A stretch of 7,558 nt of DNA from Desulfotignum sp. Its GTDB lineage: Bacteria > Desulfobacterota > Desulfobacteria > Desulfobacterales > Desulfobacteraceae. Position 1 is the first letter of the stretch, and each line of letters starts with the position of its first letter. The stretch covers positions 1 to 7,558 of the forward strand of contig JAABSS010000009.1 of the NCBI GenBank assembly GCA_011390235.1, read 5' to 3'. The translations under genes and the position numbers were made by a program. Below, piece after piece: positions 1 through 6,812 of the stretch. The notes below the pieces were generated by a model that was given only the letters and a program-made list of their open reading frames with translations, was not told the origin of the DNA and searched no databases.

Positions 1-1
1 T

Positions 2-877
2 GATTATGACCTTGATATGACTGCCAAAGGCTCTTTTCTTATGGAAAACAACCAGATGAAAACCGGCGCTGAGCTGACCATCCATGGCGGCACCCTGGCT
101 TTGCCTGATATGGATATTACCGCAACAGGCATCCGGGGCAGCCTGGCTGTCAAAGATCTTGCAGATTTGACATCCTTTCCCGGCCAGGTCTTGACCATCG
201 ATGAGATAAAATCTGCAGATTTTGTTTTCTCGGATGCAGATATCCGGTTTACCCTGGAAGAAGACCACCACCTGGTGATTGAAAACATCCGCGTCAAATG
301 GTGTGACGGTGTTGTGTCAACGGAATCTGTCCGATTCCCCTCAGCTGACGGATCTGTTTCTGTGACAGTGTATTGCGACAGGATTGAACTGGATCAGTTG
401 CTGGAACAACTGGGGGGGCTCCATTCCCGGGGAAAAGGTACCCTTAACGGCCGGATACCTGTCCGGTTCAAAGACGGGGATATCTCGTTTGACAATGGTT
501 TTTTGTTTTCAACCCCGGGGGAAGGGGGGCGTATCATCATCAACAATCCCCGGAAACTTCTGGCCGGGATACCTGTGGATTCTCCCCGGTTTGTCCAGCT
601 GGATCTGGCTGCAGAAGCATTGAAGGATTTCGAATATACCTGGGCCAAATTGACATTTAATACTGATAAAGACACCTTGACAGTGAACATGGAATTGGAT
701 GGAAAACCCGGCCGGCTGCTTCCTTTTGTATATAAAAAAGAGGTGGGGGCATTTGTCCGGGTGGATGCGACAAGCCCGGGGTCAAACTTTCAGGGCATCA
801 CACTGGATGTGAATTTACATCTTCCCTTTAACCAGGTAATGCAATTTGGTAATAAAATCCAGAAACTGTTAAACTAA
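2..877 (+). CDS. ydbH: YdbH-like intermembrane phospholipid transport protein, C-terminal part (5' end outside window)
   Basis: The frame is open from the left edge, so this is the last 291 residues of a longer protein (E. coli YdbH is about 880 residues). The visible part is rich in short alternating beta strands, with many glycine turns and no cysteine motif, as expected of the AsmA-like/YdbH C-terminal 'dicarboxylate transport' domain. A GKGTLNGRIPV stretch followed by a DNGFLFSTPGEGG stretch resembles the conserved C-terminal core of YdbH. In E. coli YdbH is anchored in the inner membrane and forms a hydrophobic groove spanning the periplasm for phospholipid transfer. The assignment rests heavily on the next two genes, which are recognisable ynbE and ydbL homologues in the E. 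coli order. The ATG at 17 is internal, not the true start. The old 'dicarboxylate transport' label is a domain name, not a demonstrated activity. Confidence 0.82.
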   Translation, partial: DYDLDMTAKGSFLMENNQMKTGAELTIHGGTLALPDMDITATGIRGSLAVKDLADLTSFPGQVLTIDEIKSADFVFSDADIRFTLEEDHHLVIENIRVKWCDGVVSTESVRFPSADGSVSVTVYCDRIELDQLLEQLGGLHSRGKGTLNGRIPVRFKDGDISFDNGFLFSTPGEGGRIIINNPRKLLAGIPVDSPRFVQLDLAAEALKDFEYTWAKLTFNTDKDTLTVNMELDGKPGRLLPFVYKKEVGAFVRVDATSPGSNFQGITLDVNLHLPFNQVMQFGNKIQKLLN

Positions 878-888
878 AAGGAGATATT

Positions 889-1110
889 ATGGGTCTGAAA
901 CCCTGCATTGTTCCGCTGGTGCTGGTTCTTATGGTGTTTGGCGGTTGCCGCACCAGCCATGAAGTGGATGTCAAGCCTGTGGAAATAAAACCCATTCACA
1001 TCACCATTGATGTGAATGTCAAGGTGCAAAGAGCCCTGGATGATTTTTTCGGGGAAATTGATGCACAGGAAGATAAGATAATGGAAAAACTGGAGAAAGA
1101 AGATGAATAA
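889..1110 (+). CDS. ynbE: YnbE-like outer-membrane lipoprotein
   Basis: This encodes a 73-residue protein with a lipoprotein signal: a short hydrophobic stretch (about residues 7-17) ending in a VFGGC lipobox, with the lipidated cysteine at residue 20. The mature part contains a VEIKPIHITIDVNVKVQ segment, which matches the 'PITINMNVKIE' type strand of E. coli YnbE. In E. coli YnbE sits in the outer membrane and its beta strand extends the YdbH groove, completing an intermembrane bridge. The start is supported by AAGGAG at 878-883, five bases before the ATG and 11 bases after the ydbH stop. The tail (about residues 55-73) is strongly charged and probably helical, and is slightly longer than in E. 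coli. The 3' end overlaps the next gene by 8 bases, suggesting translational coupling. Confidence 0.85.
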   Translation: MGLKPCIVPLVLVLMVFGGCRTSHEVDVKPVEIKPIHITIDVNVKVQRALDDFFGEIDAQEDKIMEKLEKEDE

Positions 1111-1474
1111 CAAAAAAGTGACAGCCATAATACTTCTGGTGGCCCTGGGGATGCTGGCAGGCATTGGACCTGCGCTTGCCCAGGGTATCAAAGAAAGAAT
1201 GAAAGAACGGCTTCCGGTGATTGCAGCGCTTAAAAAGCAGGGGATCGTTGGTGAAAGCAACCGTGGTTATCTAAGTTTTGTGGGCAGTGAGAAAATGCAT
1301 GAACAGCTGGTAGCTGATGAGAACCAGGACCGGAAAAAAATTTACGCCCATATTGCGGCCCAGCAGGGCACAAGGCTGGAAGTGGTGGAGAAAAACCGTG
1401 CCCTGCAGCTGGCTGAACGGGCAGCGCCGGGCACATATATTCAGCGGCCGGACGGCACCTGGGTTAAAAAATAA
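1103..1474 (+). CDS. ydbL: YdbL-like periplasmic protein (DUF1318)
   Basis: This encodes a 123-residue exported protein. A classic signal peptide covers residues 1-26: NNKK basic start, hydrophobic core, and a PALA|Q cleavage site. The mature part is charged and helical, beginning with QGIKERMKERLPVIAALKKQG and an IVGESNRGYLSF segment typical of DUF1318. It ends with PGTYIQRPDGTWVKK. In E. coli YdbL is encoded with YdbH and YnbE and is thought to modulate how YnbE polymerises or pairs with YdbH. The ATG at 1103 lies inside the end of ynbE, and a GGAG-containing purine run just upstream can serve as ribosome binding site. A strong hairpin terminator follows directly, so this is the last gene of the operon. 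Family assignment is firm; the exact role in this organism is inferred. Confidence 0.85.
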   Translation: MNNKKVTAIILLVALGMLAGIGPALAQGIKERMKERLPVIAALKKQGIVGESNRGYLSFVGSEKMHEQLVADENQDRKKIYAHIAAQQGTRLEVVEKNRALQLAERAAPGTYIQRPDGTWVKK

Positions 1475-1476
1475 GC

Positions 1477-1498
1477 GCCCTTACAAATAAGGGCTTTT
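1477..1498. terminator. Rho-independent terminator, probably bidirectional
   Basis: A 7-bp perfect stem (GCCCTTA at 1477-1483 with TAAGGGC at 1488-1494) and a 4-base loop are followed by TTTT on the + strand, three bases after the ydbL stop. On the - strand the same stem is followed, after two bases, by TTATTTTTTAA, so it can also terminate the convergent 140-residue gene, whose stop codon lies 27 bases away. Confidence 0.85.
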
Positions 1499-1521
1499 AC
1501 ACGGGGGCGGGTCAGGGTCTG

Positions 1522-1944
1522 TCATTCCGCCATCAGGTTGGTCAGTTGCTTGTGGATGCAGTAATAGATATCTTCGTCACTGCCGAATACGTCCACCACA
1601 TCCTTGTGGTTGATCAGCTTTTCCACCACAAAGGCAGTCAGATACAGGCTGGCAATATTGGGATTGGGAACCAGGGTACGAAACGGGGCCACTGCATAGT
1701 CAATGTCGAAATCTTCTGATTTGATCAGATTGTCCAGACACCGGACAATCTGGTTTTCAATGGCGGATTTGCTCACGGTTTCTATGAGGCCCTCTTCAAT
1801 GAGTTTCATGGAAACTTTATTGGCAAAAAAATCGGTATTGTCCCGAATTGCGCTGATGGTTTTAATTCTTTCCCTTTCCTTTGATGATTCTATCTTGGAA
1901 AGCAGTTTTGCCTCTCTGTTTCCGGAGTAAAACATTTTGGCCAT
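1522..1944 (-). CDS. Conserved-looking hypothetical protein, 140 residues, function unknown
   Basis: I do not recognise this protein. It has no signal peptide or membrane segment and is predicted by eye to be mostly alpha-helical. The N-terminus is basic and charged (a KIESSKERERIK run around residues 17-28), then amphipathic helices alternate with short loops, including a VPNPNIASLYLTAFVVEK segment around residues 92-109 and a C-terminal DEDIYYCIHKQLTNLM helix. The composition suits a small cytoplasmic helical-bundle or adaptor protein. The start at 1944 is supported by AAGGA nine bases upstream (1954-1958). A candidate promoter with a perfect TATAAT lies upstream, so it can be expressed independently of recJ, whose stop is 90 bases upstream. 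A second ATG three codons in is also possible. That it is a real gene is likely, from its own signals and the shared terminator; its function is not inferable. Confidence 0.75.
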   Translation of the reverse strand: MAKMFYSGNREAKLLSKIESSKERERIKTISAIRDNTDFFANKVSMKLIEEGLIETVSKSAIENQIVRCLDNLIKSEDFDIDYAVAPFRTLVPNPNIASLYLTAFVVEKLINHKDVVDVFGSDEDIYYCIHKQLTNLMAE

Positions 1945-1995
1945 GGATATGTTTCCTTACCTTTATAAACGGTTTGATTTTAATGCTAATCTGTA

Positions 1996-2025
1996 ATTAT
2001 AGTCTAAAAACAGGTTAATTAGCAA
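1996..2025 (-). promoter_or_regulatory. Candidate sigma-70 promoter for the 140-residue gene
   Basis: Read on the - strand, TTGCTA (2020-2025), an 18-base spacer and a perfect TATAAT (1996-2001) lie between the recJ stop and the next start. Transcription would begin near 1989, leaving a leader of about 45 bases. This suggests independent expression from recJ. Confidence 0.6.
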
Positions 2026-2034
2026 GGGTAAAAT

Positions 2035-3744
2035 CTACACATCCTCAATAATCATCTGGGGGGTACGGGCTTTGAATTTGCTGATTTTCAGTTTGTATAC
2101 CAGCTGGTCATAAAAGGCAGGGGCATGCTGGATATCCGGCGCATTAAAGTGAAAGGCCTCCACCACAGAGCCTGTGGCATTATCAGCCTGCTGCAGCAGC
2201 ATTTTGCGGTGGGCATGGCCGATGATGTGGGAGGACACCACCTTGAGGCGGCGGGACAGGAAAACCGGTTCAGGATTGGCCATGCCAAAGGGCCGCAGCC
2301 GGTCCAGATCGAGGACCAGGTCAAAGCTGATCTCATCTAAGGTTATCCGGGCATCAATGGTCAGGGTTTTTAAAAAATCGGTATCTGTATAGCGGGTTTT
2401 CAGGTGGGTTTGGATGCCCGATACCAGATCCGGCAGCCGGTTTTTCTCCAGGGTAAGCCCTGAGGCCATGGCATGGCCCCCGAATTTTTCCAGCAAGTGG
2501 GCGTTTTCCATAAGGGCCTGGTGAATATTGATATTGTTGATGCTTCTGCCCGAGCCCACAGCCGTATCCCCGGTGCATGCCAGCAGCAGCACCGGACACA
2601 CATATTTCTTTGACAGTTTTGATGCGGCAATGCCCAGCACGCTGGGGTCCCAGCGGCTGTCCCAAAGCAATAAAAGGCGGTCCTTGAGCAGGGCAGGGTT
2701 CTGGAGGATACGGTTTTCAATATCTTTTACAATTTCCCGTTCAATGGTCTGGCGCCGGACATTCAGCTCATCCAGCAGAAAAGCGGTTTTCTGTGCTTCT
2801 GCAAATTCCCGGCTGGTGAGCAGGGAAACACAGATTCTGGCATGGGAAATTCTGCCGGCTGCATTGATCCGGGGCACAATTTTAAAAGATATGTCATCTG
2901 AATCCAGTTTACTGAAATCAATACGGGCTGCTTTTAAAAGGGCCTTGATACCGGCTCTGGGCGCTTTCCGCATCTGTTTTATGCCACCCATGCACAATAT
3001 TCTGTTTTCCTGGACCAGGGGAACCATATCACCAATGGTGCCGATGGCAAACAAATCCAGAAACTGGATAAGCCCGGGTTCTGGAAAGTCATTCCAGATT
3101 CCTTTTTCCCGGAAGAATTTGCGCAGGGCCATAACCAGAAAAAAAACCACCCCCACACCTGCCAGAAAAGACAGGCCTGATTTACAGTCCGGCTGTTTGG
3201 GATCCACAACGGCCCATGCCGCAGGCAGCTGCACCCCTGGTTCGTGGTGGTCCGTGACAATGACATCCATATCTTCCCGGGCTGCAGCTGCCACAGCCTC
3301 CATGCCGCTGATGCCGCAATCCACGGTAATGATCAGATCAATATACCGGGCAGCTGCCATGGGGACATGGGACGGGGCAATCCCATATCCCTCCTTTCTC
3401 CGGTGGGGGATATACCAGGTCACATCCGCATCCACCAGGGACAAAAATTCATGAAGAAGGGCCGTGGCAGTGACACCGTCTGCATCAAAGTCCCCGAATA
3501 TCAAAATTTTTTCTCTGTTGACCACGGCTGTATGGATACGTTCCACTGCCTTTTGCATGTCTTTCATGGAAAAAGGATCGGTCAGGTTATCAAAATTGGG
3601 ATTGAGAAAAAAACGGGCAGCATCAACAGAGGTGAACCCCCGGTTCCAGATCAGTCCGGCGATGAGCGCATGGCACCCCAGGCTCCGGGAAAGCAGGCGT
3701 ACCCCTGCAGGATCAGGTTTTGCATATGTCAGGTGTGTGTTCAT
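2035..3744 (-). CDS. recJ: Single-stranded-DNA-specific exonuclease RecJ
   Basis: This encodes a 569-residue RecJ, the 5'-3' single-strand exonuclease of RecF-pathway recombination and mismatch or base-excision repair, acting in the cytoplasm; the length is normal for the family. The DHH catalytic core is complete: GDFDADG (residues 84-90), VDCGIS (141-146), the DHH signature in TDHHEPG (164-170) and GTIGDMVPL (235-243). PRINAAGRI (291-299) follows, the DHHA1 region contains SGRS and FGGHAMASGL (421-430), and RPFGMANPEPVF (484-495) leads into the OB-fold. The Asp and His metal ligands are all present. The frame is open to 3876, but the ATG at 3744 is chosen: homologues begin close to there, and the candidate promoter at 3760-3788 falls inside the longer version. 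The ribosome binding site is weak. It diverges from the DUF4911-miaB-map operon. Confidence 0.95.
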   Translation of the reverse strand: MNTHLTYAKPDPAGVRLLSRSLGCHALIAGLIWNRGFTSVDAARFFLNPNFDNLTDPFSMKDMQKAVERIHTAVVNREKILIFGDFDADGVTATALLHEFLSLVDADVTWYIPHRRKEGYGIAPSHVPMAAARYIDLIITVDCGISGMEAVAAAAREDMDVIVTDHHEPGVQLPAAWAVVDPKQPDCKSGLSFLAGVGVVFFLVMALRKFFREKGIWNDFPEPGLIQFLDLFAIGTIGDMVPLVQENRILCMGGIKQMRKAPRAGIKALLKAARIDFSKLDSDDISFKIVPRINAAGRISHARICVSLLTSREFAEAQKTAFLLDELNVRRQTIEREIVKDIENRILQNPALLKDRLLLLWDSRWDPSVLGIAASKLSKKYVCPVLLLACTGDTAVGSGRSINNINIHQALMENAHLLEKFGGHAMASGLTLEKNRLPDLVSGIQTHLKTRYTDTDFLKTLTIDARITLDEISFDLVLDLDRLRPFGMANPEPVFLSRRLKVVSSHIIGHAHRKMLLQQADNATGSVVEAFHFNAPDIQHAPAFYDQLVYKLKISKFKARTPQMIIEDV

Positions 3745-3759
3745 ATCGGCTGCACCGGT

Positions 3760-3788
3760 TTTATATAAACTATAGACCGTAAAGTCAA
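3760..3788 (-). promoter_or_regulatory. Candidate sigma-70 promoter for recJ
   Basis: Read on the - strand, TTGACT (3783-3788), a 17-base spacer and TATAAA (3760-3765) make a near-consensus promoter. The predicted transcription start near 3753 would leave only about nine untranslated bases before the recJ ATG at 3744, so the mRNA would be almost leaderless. This agrees with the absence of a clear ribosome binding site. Confidence 0.55.
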
Positions 3789-3803
3789 TCTTGTTAAAAG
3801 TAT

Positions 3804-3833
3804 TTGAGTAATGACTGCCATTAATGGTATATT
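3804..3833 (+). promoter_or_regulatory. Candidate promoter for the DUF4911-miaB-map operon
   Basis: TTGAGT (3804-3809), an 18-base spacer and TATATT (3828-3833) lie about 25 bases before the DUF4911 start. The region between the two divergent starts is AT-rich, so other hexamer pairs are possible. Spacing and position support this pair. Confidence 0.4.
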
Positions 3834-3857
3834 GTAAAATTTGAGAATCGGTAAATA

Positions 3858-4076
3858 ATGAATGACATGAAGACACTGCACAAAGAATACCGGGTGGACA
3901 AGACCCGCATCGGATTTATCAAGTTTATCTTTGAAGCCTATGAAGGGGTTGCCGTCATAACCACACTGGATGCCCGGACCGGCCATGTGCGTATGGCCAT
4001 TGCACCGGATCAGGTGGAAGATGCGTTCAGGATTATTGCAGACCTGAAAAAGGATTTTGCATTTCATGCAGTATAA
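3858..4076 (+). CDS. DUF4911 domain protein, 72 residues
   Basis: A small soluble protein that matches my recollection of the DUF4911 family of Desulfobacterota. It has a basic N-terminus, then RIGFIKFIFEAYEGVAVITTLDARTG (shown here only by its ends: residues 17-42), a second strand and a C-terminal helix containing DQVEDAFRIIADL. This pattern of strand, helix, strand and helix suggests a small ACT-like or ferredoxin-like alpha/beta fold. No catalytic motif, cysteine or signal peptide is visible. The ATG at 3858 has only a weak GAGA upstream. The stop overlaps the miaB start, so the genes are translationally coupled and co-transcribed. Location in front of miaB hints at a role linked to tRNA modification or translation, but this is inference; the molecular function is unknown. 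Confidence 0.75.
   Translation: MNDMKTLHKEYRVDKTRIGFIKFIFEAYEGVAVITTLDARTGHVRMAIAPDQVEDAFRIIADLKKDFAFHAV
4047..4054 (+). promoter_or_regulatory. Ribosome binding site that decides the miaB start
   Basis: AAAAAGGA lies inside the end of the DUF4911 gene. It is 11 bases before the ATG at 4066 but only two bases before the in-frame TTG at 4057, which is too close. The ATG is therefore the better start. Confidence 0.6.
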
Positions 4077-5433
4077 AGGGCATGCCTATATCAACACCAT
4101 CGGGTGCCAGATGAATGTATATGATTCTGAAAAGTTGGCAGCAATTCTCAATGCCCTGGGATTTCATCCTACCCGGGATATGGACAAGGCAGATATTGTG
4201 GTATGCAATACCTGCTCTATCCGCCACAAAGCAGAAGAAAAAGCCTTCAGTTTTCTGGGCAGGTTTGCAAAAGAAAAACAAAAAAAGCCATATCTGCTCA
4301 CGGTCATGGCAGGATGCGTGGCCCAGCAGGAAGGCAAAAATGCCTTTAAACGGCTGCCCCATCTGGACCTGGTGCTGGGAACCCAGGCATTTTCCAGATT
4401 CGGGCAGCATATTGCGGCATTGCAGTCCGGCCGCCGCCAGATTGTGGATACAGGGCCTGCAGATGGCTTTTTTGAAATTATGCCGGACACGGCGGATTTT
4501 TGTGAAAACCAGGTATCAAAATTTGTCACCATCATGCAGGGGTGTGACAATTTCTGCACCTACTGCGTGGTGCCGTATGTCCGGGGCAGGGAAAGAAGCC
4601 GGGCATGGGAATCCATTGTGGAGGAAATCCGGATTCTGGCGGACAGCGGAATTCGGGAAATCACCCTGCTTGGCCAGAATGTCAACTCCTATGGCCGCAA
4701 GGAAGGCGGCATATCTTTTGCCAGGCTTCTGGAAAAGGTTGCCGGAGTGGAAGGCATCTGCCGTATCCGGTTTGCCACCTCCCATCCCAAAGACCTGTCC
4801 CGTGAACTGATCCAGGCCATGACAGATCTGGACAAGGTGTGCGCCCACCTGCATCTGCCGGTGCAGTCCGGATCTGATAAGATTTTAAAAAAAATGAACC
4901 GGGGATATACAAGAGACATCTATCTGAGCAGAATCAATGACCTGAAAAAAGCCTGTCCCGGTATCGGCCTTTCCACAGATATCATCGTGGGATTTCCCTC
5001 GGAAACCCGCACTGAGTTCAATGATACCATGTCCCTGCTGACAGAAGTGCAGTTTGATTCCATTTTTGCCTTTGCCTATTCAGACCGGTCATCTGCCCCG
5101 GCTGCAAAATTTGCAGACCAGGTAAACGAAAAAGAAAAAATGGACCGGCTCAACCAGCTGCTGGCATTGCAGGACCAGGTGACGGAAAATAAAAACAAAA
5201 AGGTGAAAGGACAGGTGCTGCAGGTACTGGTGGAAGGTGTCAGCACCAGGCTTCATGAAAAATTTGTGAAAACCTCGGACAAGACGAAACAAATGACAGG
5301 AAGGACTGCTTCCAATAAAATTGTACATTTTCCATCTGATACAGCCGCCATAGGGGATCTTGTGGATATAAAAATTTCAGATGCCTATCTGCATTCCCTG
5401 TGGGGACGGCCCCTGGAGCGACAATCACCATGA
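4066..5433 (+). CDS. miaB: tRNA-2-methylthio-N6-dimethylallyladenosine synthase MiaB
   Basis: This encodes a 455-residue radical SAM methylthiotransferase that converts i6A37 to ms2i6A37 in tRNAs reading UNN codons. All three family domains are visible. The N-terminal MTTase domain has the auxiliary [4Fe-4S] ligands at Cys14 (TIGCQMN), Cys50 (NTCSIR) and Cys84 (MAGC). The radical SAM domain has the cluster motif CDNFCTYC (Cys160, Cys164, Cys167) followed by [12 protein letters not shown], then [10 protein letters not shown] (201-210), [10 protein letters not shown] (261-270) and [12 protein letters not shown] (303-314). A C-terminal TRAM domain spans roughly residues 375-437. NTCSIR and [12 protein letters not shown] favour MiaB over RimO or MtaB. 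It overlaps the upstream gene by 11 bases and map by 4, so it is the middle gene of a coupled operon. An in-frame TTG three codons upstream is less likely as start. Confidence 0.96.
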   Translation: MQYKGHAYINTIGCQMNVYDSEKLAAILNALGFHPTRDMDKADIVVCNTCSIRHKAEEKAFSFLGRFAKEKQKKPYLLTVMAGCVAQQEGKNAFKRLPHLDLVLGTQAFSRFGQHIAALQSGRRQIVDTGPADGFFEIMPDTADFCENQVSKFVTIMQGCDNFCTYCVVPYVRGRERSRAWESIVEEIRILADSGIREITLLGQNVNSYGRKEGGISFARLLEKVAGVEGICRIRFATSHPKDLSRELIQAMTDLDKVCAHLHLPVQSGSDKILKKMNRGYTRDIYLSRINDLKKACPGIGLSTDIIVGFPSETRTEFNDTMSLLTEVQFDSIFAFAYSDRSSAPAAKFADQVNEKEKMDRLNQLLALQDQVTENKNKKVKGQVLQVLVEGVSTRLHEKFVKTSDKTKQMTGRTASNKIVHFPSDTAAIGDLVDIKISDAYLHSLWGRPLERQSP

Positions 5434-6311
5434 AAAATAAAGCGGAAAAGATCGGCAGAAATTCACCCTGTCCCTGCGGCAGTGGGAAAAAATACAAAAA
5501 TTGCTGCCGGAACATCAAAAAGGAAATCTCTGTGAAAGAAACATATAAACAGCAGTATGATATTATTTTAAAAACAGCAAAACAGGTGGAAGGCATCCGC
5601 CGTGCCGGCATGTTATTGATGCAGATCATGGACGGGGTGGAAAAGATGATCGCCCCCGGGCTTGTCACCGAAGAGATCAATACCTTTGTCCATGAACAGA
5701 CCGTCAAGGCCGGCGCCATCCCCGCCCCTCTGAATTATCGGGGATTTCCCAAAAGCGTGTGCGTCTCTGTCAACGAGGTGATCTGTCACGGGATTCCGGG
5801 CAAACGGGTCCTGCAGGATGGTGATATCGTCAATGTGGATATCACCCCTGTTCTGGATGGGTATTATGCAGATGCCAGCAAAACTTTTTTTGTGGGCACC
5901 CCGGGACCGGATGCCAAAAAGATTGTATCCCTTGCGGCAAATTCCCTTAAAAAAGGCATACAGGCGGTGGCCCCCGGTGCTACCTTAGGGGATGTGGGGT
6001 ATGCCATCCAGCGCTATGCCGAAGGAAAGGGTTGCTCTGTGGTGCGCGAATTTGTGGGCCATGGCGTTGGCATCGATTTTCATGAACAGCCCCAGGTGCT
6101 GCATTTCGGAGCCCCCGGCAAAGGGGTGGTTCTGGTGCCGGGCATGGTGTTCACCATCGAGCCCATGATCAACCTGGGAAAAAAAGAGCTGCATGTGCTG
6201 GCGGACAAATGGACAGCGGTGACCAATGACGGGTCGTTGTCTGCGCAGTTTGAGCAGACCATTCTGGTGACGGAAACCGGGTATGAAAGCCTTACGCCGT
6301 ATGATCTTTAG
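5430..6311 (+). CDS. map: Type I methionine aminopeptidase with N-terminal SEC-C motif
   Basis: This encodes a 293-residue enzyme that removes the initiator methionine from nascent proteins. The pita-bread catalytic domain starts near residue 45. The five metal ligands are Asp137 (NVDIT), Asp148 (YADAS), His211 (GHGVG), Glu244 (TIEPM) and Glu275 (FEQT), and the conserved substrate-side His120 lies in CHGIP. An extension of about 30 residues carries a SEC-C zinc-binding motif, [16 protein letters not shown] (Cys14, Cys16, Cys25, Cys26), as in some other bacterial MAPs; this type of finger may help dock to the ribosome or to partner proteins. The ATG at 5430 overlaps the miaB TGA (ATGA), with GGAG at 5415-5418; a longer GTG start at 5400 adds ten unconserved residues and is rejected. 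It is the last gene of the operon, with a GC-rich stretch and then a large palindrome downstream. Confidence 0.96.
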   Translation: MKNKAEKIGRNSPCPCGSGKKYKNCCRNIKKEISVKETYKQQYDIILKTAKQVEGIRRAGMLLMQIMDGVEKMIAPGLVTEEINTFVHEQTVKAGAIPAPLNYRGFPKSVCVSVNEVICHGIPGKRVLQDGDIVNVDITPVLDGYYADASKTFFVGTPGPDAKKIVSLAANSLKKGIQAVAPGATLGDVGYAIQRYAEGKGCSVVREFVGHGVGIDFHEQPQVLHFGAPGKGVVLVPGMVFTIEPMINLGKKELHVLADKWTAVTNDGSLSAQFEQTILVTETGYESLTPYDL

Positions 6312-6365
6312 CCGGGCCGCGGGGCCGGGGATTTACAGGTAACAGTGATTATGAGGGTCGGACCC

Positions 6366-6556
6366 GTGTTTGGCGGTCCCTGCTGCCCGCACCTTGTTTG
6401 CGCCGGTTGACACGGTGTAAGGCATGCCCCGCTAAACGGCAAAAACTCCGGTCCGGTTGGTCCTCAAACAGTTTGCCGTTCTTAACGCCGGGCATGCCAA
6501 CACCGTGTAACAACCGGCTGCAAAATACGGTGCAGACAGCAGGGACCGCCAAACAC
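6366..6556. repeat. 191-base imperfect palindrome with 20-bp perfect terminal inverted repeats
   Basis: The outer arms (6366-6385 and 6537-6556, GTGTTTGGCGGTCCCTGCTG and its exact complement) are perfect over 20 bp. Complementarity then continues inward with small bulges through CGCCGGTTG / CAACCGGCTG, ACACGGTGT / ACACCGTGT and GGCATGCC, to AACGGCAAA (6435-6443) paired with TTTGCCGTT (6472-6480), leaving an apical loop of 28 bases. The right arm is about seven bases longer, giving asymmetric bulges. The form fits a fold-back miniature element or a large structured RNA. A GTCGG pair (6357-6361 and 6559-6563) lies near both ends but not directly against them, so it is not a convincing target duplication. 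There is no T-tract, so it is not a simple terminator. Confidence 0.85.
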
Positions 6557-6644
6557 TAGTCGGTGATGCCAGATTTAGCCTTTCGAGACAATTTGCCTTT
6601 TGCTTCAATAAAAGCTATCCTTCGGATAATTTCCTGCACTAAAC

Positions 6645-6680
6645 CGAACAGAAATTCTTGTGAACAGTTTAAAAGATGTT
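6645..6680 (+). repeat. Gapped direct repeat, left copy (GAACAG boxes)
   Basis: This contains CGAACAGA (6645-6652), TTGTGAACAG (6658-6667) and ATGTT (6676-6680). The same three blocks in the same order recur at 6813-6835, there without the 5-base and 8-base insertions seen here. The copies lie on either side of the 74-base hairpin. Confidence 0.55.
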
Positions 6681-6724
6681 TCAGACAATCGCATATAGAT
6701 GAGATGTCGCCTGATATGGCCAAA

Positions 6725-6798
6725 GCCCCCTGCGTGTGCCTTGTGACCAGACCGTCAGATGATAATCTCGGGCAGGGCACAAGGCACACGCAGGGGGC
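6725..6798. repeat. 74-base hairpin with 21-bp perfect arms
   Basis: The arms GCCCCCTGCGTGTGCCTTGTG (given here as two parts: GCCCCCTGCG at 6725-6734 and TGTGCCTTGTG at 6735-6745) and 6778-6798 are exact reverse complements over 21 bp, with a 32-base loop. The loop contains a small AGAT/ATCT stem. A 21-bp perfect match cannot reasonably be chance at this distance. No T-tract follows on either strand, so it does not look like a classic terminator. It shares no obvious sequence with the larger palindrome to its left. Confidence 0.88.
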
Positions 6799-6812
6799 GG
6801 ACGTCAATAAAT

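Noticed and set aside
2528..3454. 308-codon open frame on the + strand
   Set aside because: It lies wholly antisense to recJ, which has every catalytic motif. The translation is arginine- and serine-rich with no recognisable domain, as expected for a shadow frame.
3745..3876. N-terminal extension of recJ (start at 3876)
   Set aside because: The added 44 residues do not look like RecJ, overlap the DUF4911 start on the other strand, and contain the likely recJ promoter.
4115..4810. 231-codon + strand frame inside miaB
   Set aside because: It is an out-of-frame reading of miaB, rich in Trp, Cys and Pro; miaB itself is fully conserved in the other frame.
5400..5429. Longer GTG start for map
   Set aside because: It adds ten residues that read through the miaB end, without a ribosome binding site. 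The ATGA overlap at 5430 gives the start expected for a SEC-C MAP.
6366..6556. Integron attC site
   Set aside because: The ends lack the RYYYAAC and GTTRRRY core sites, the length exceeds the usual attC range, and there is no integrase or cassette array.
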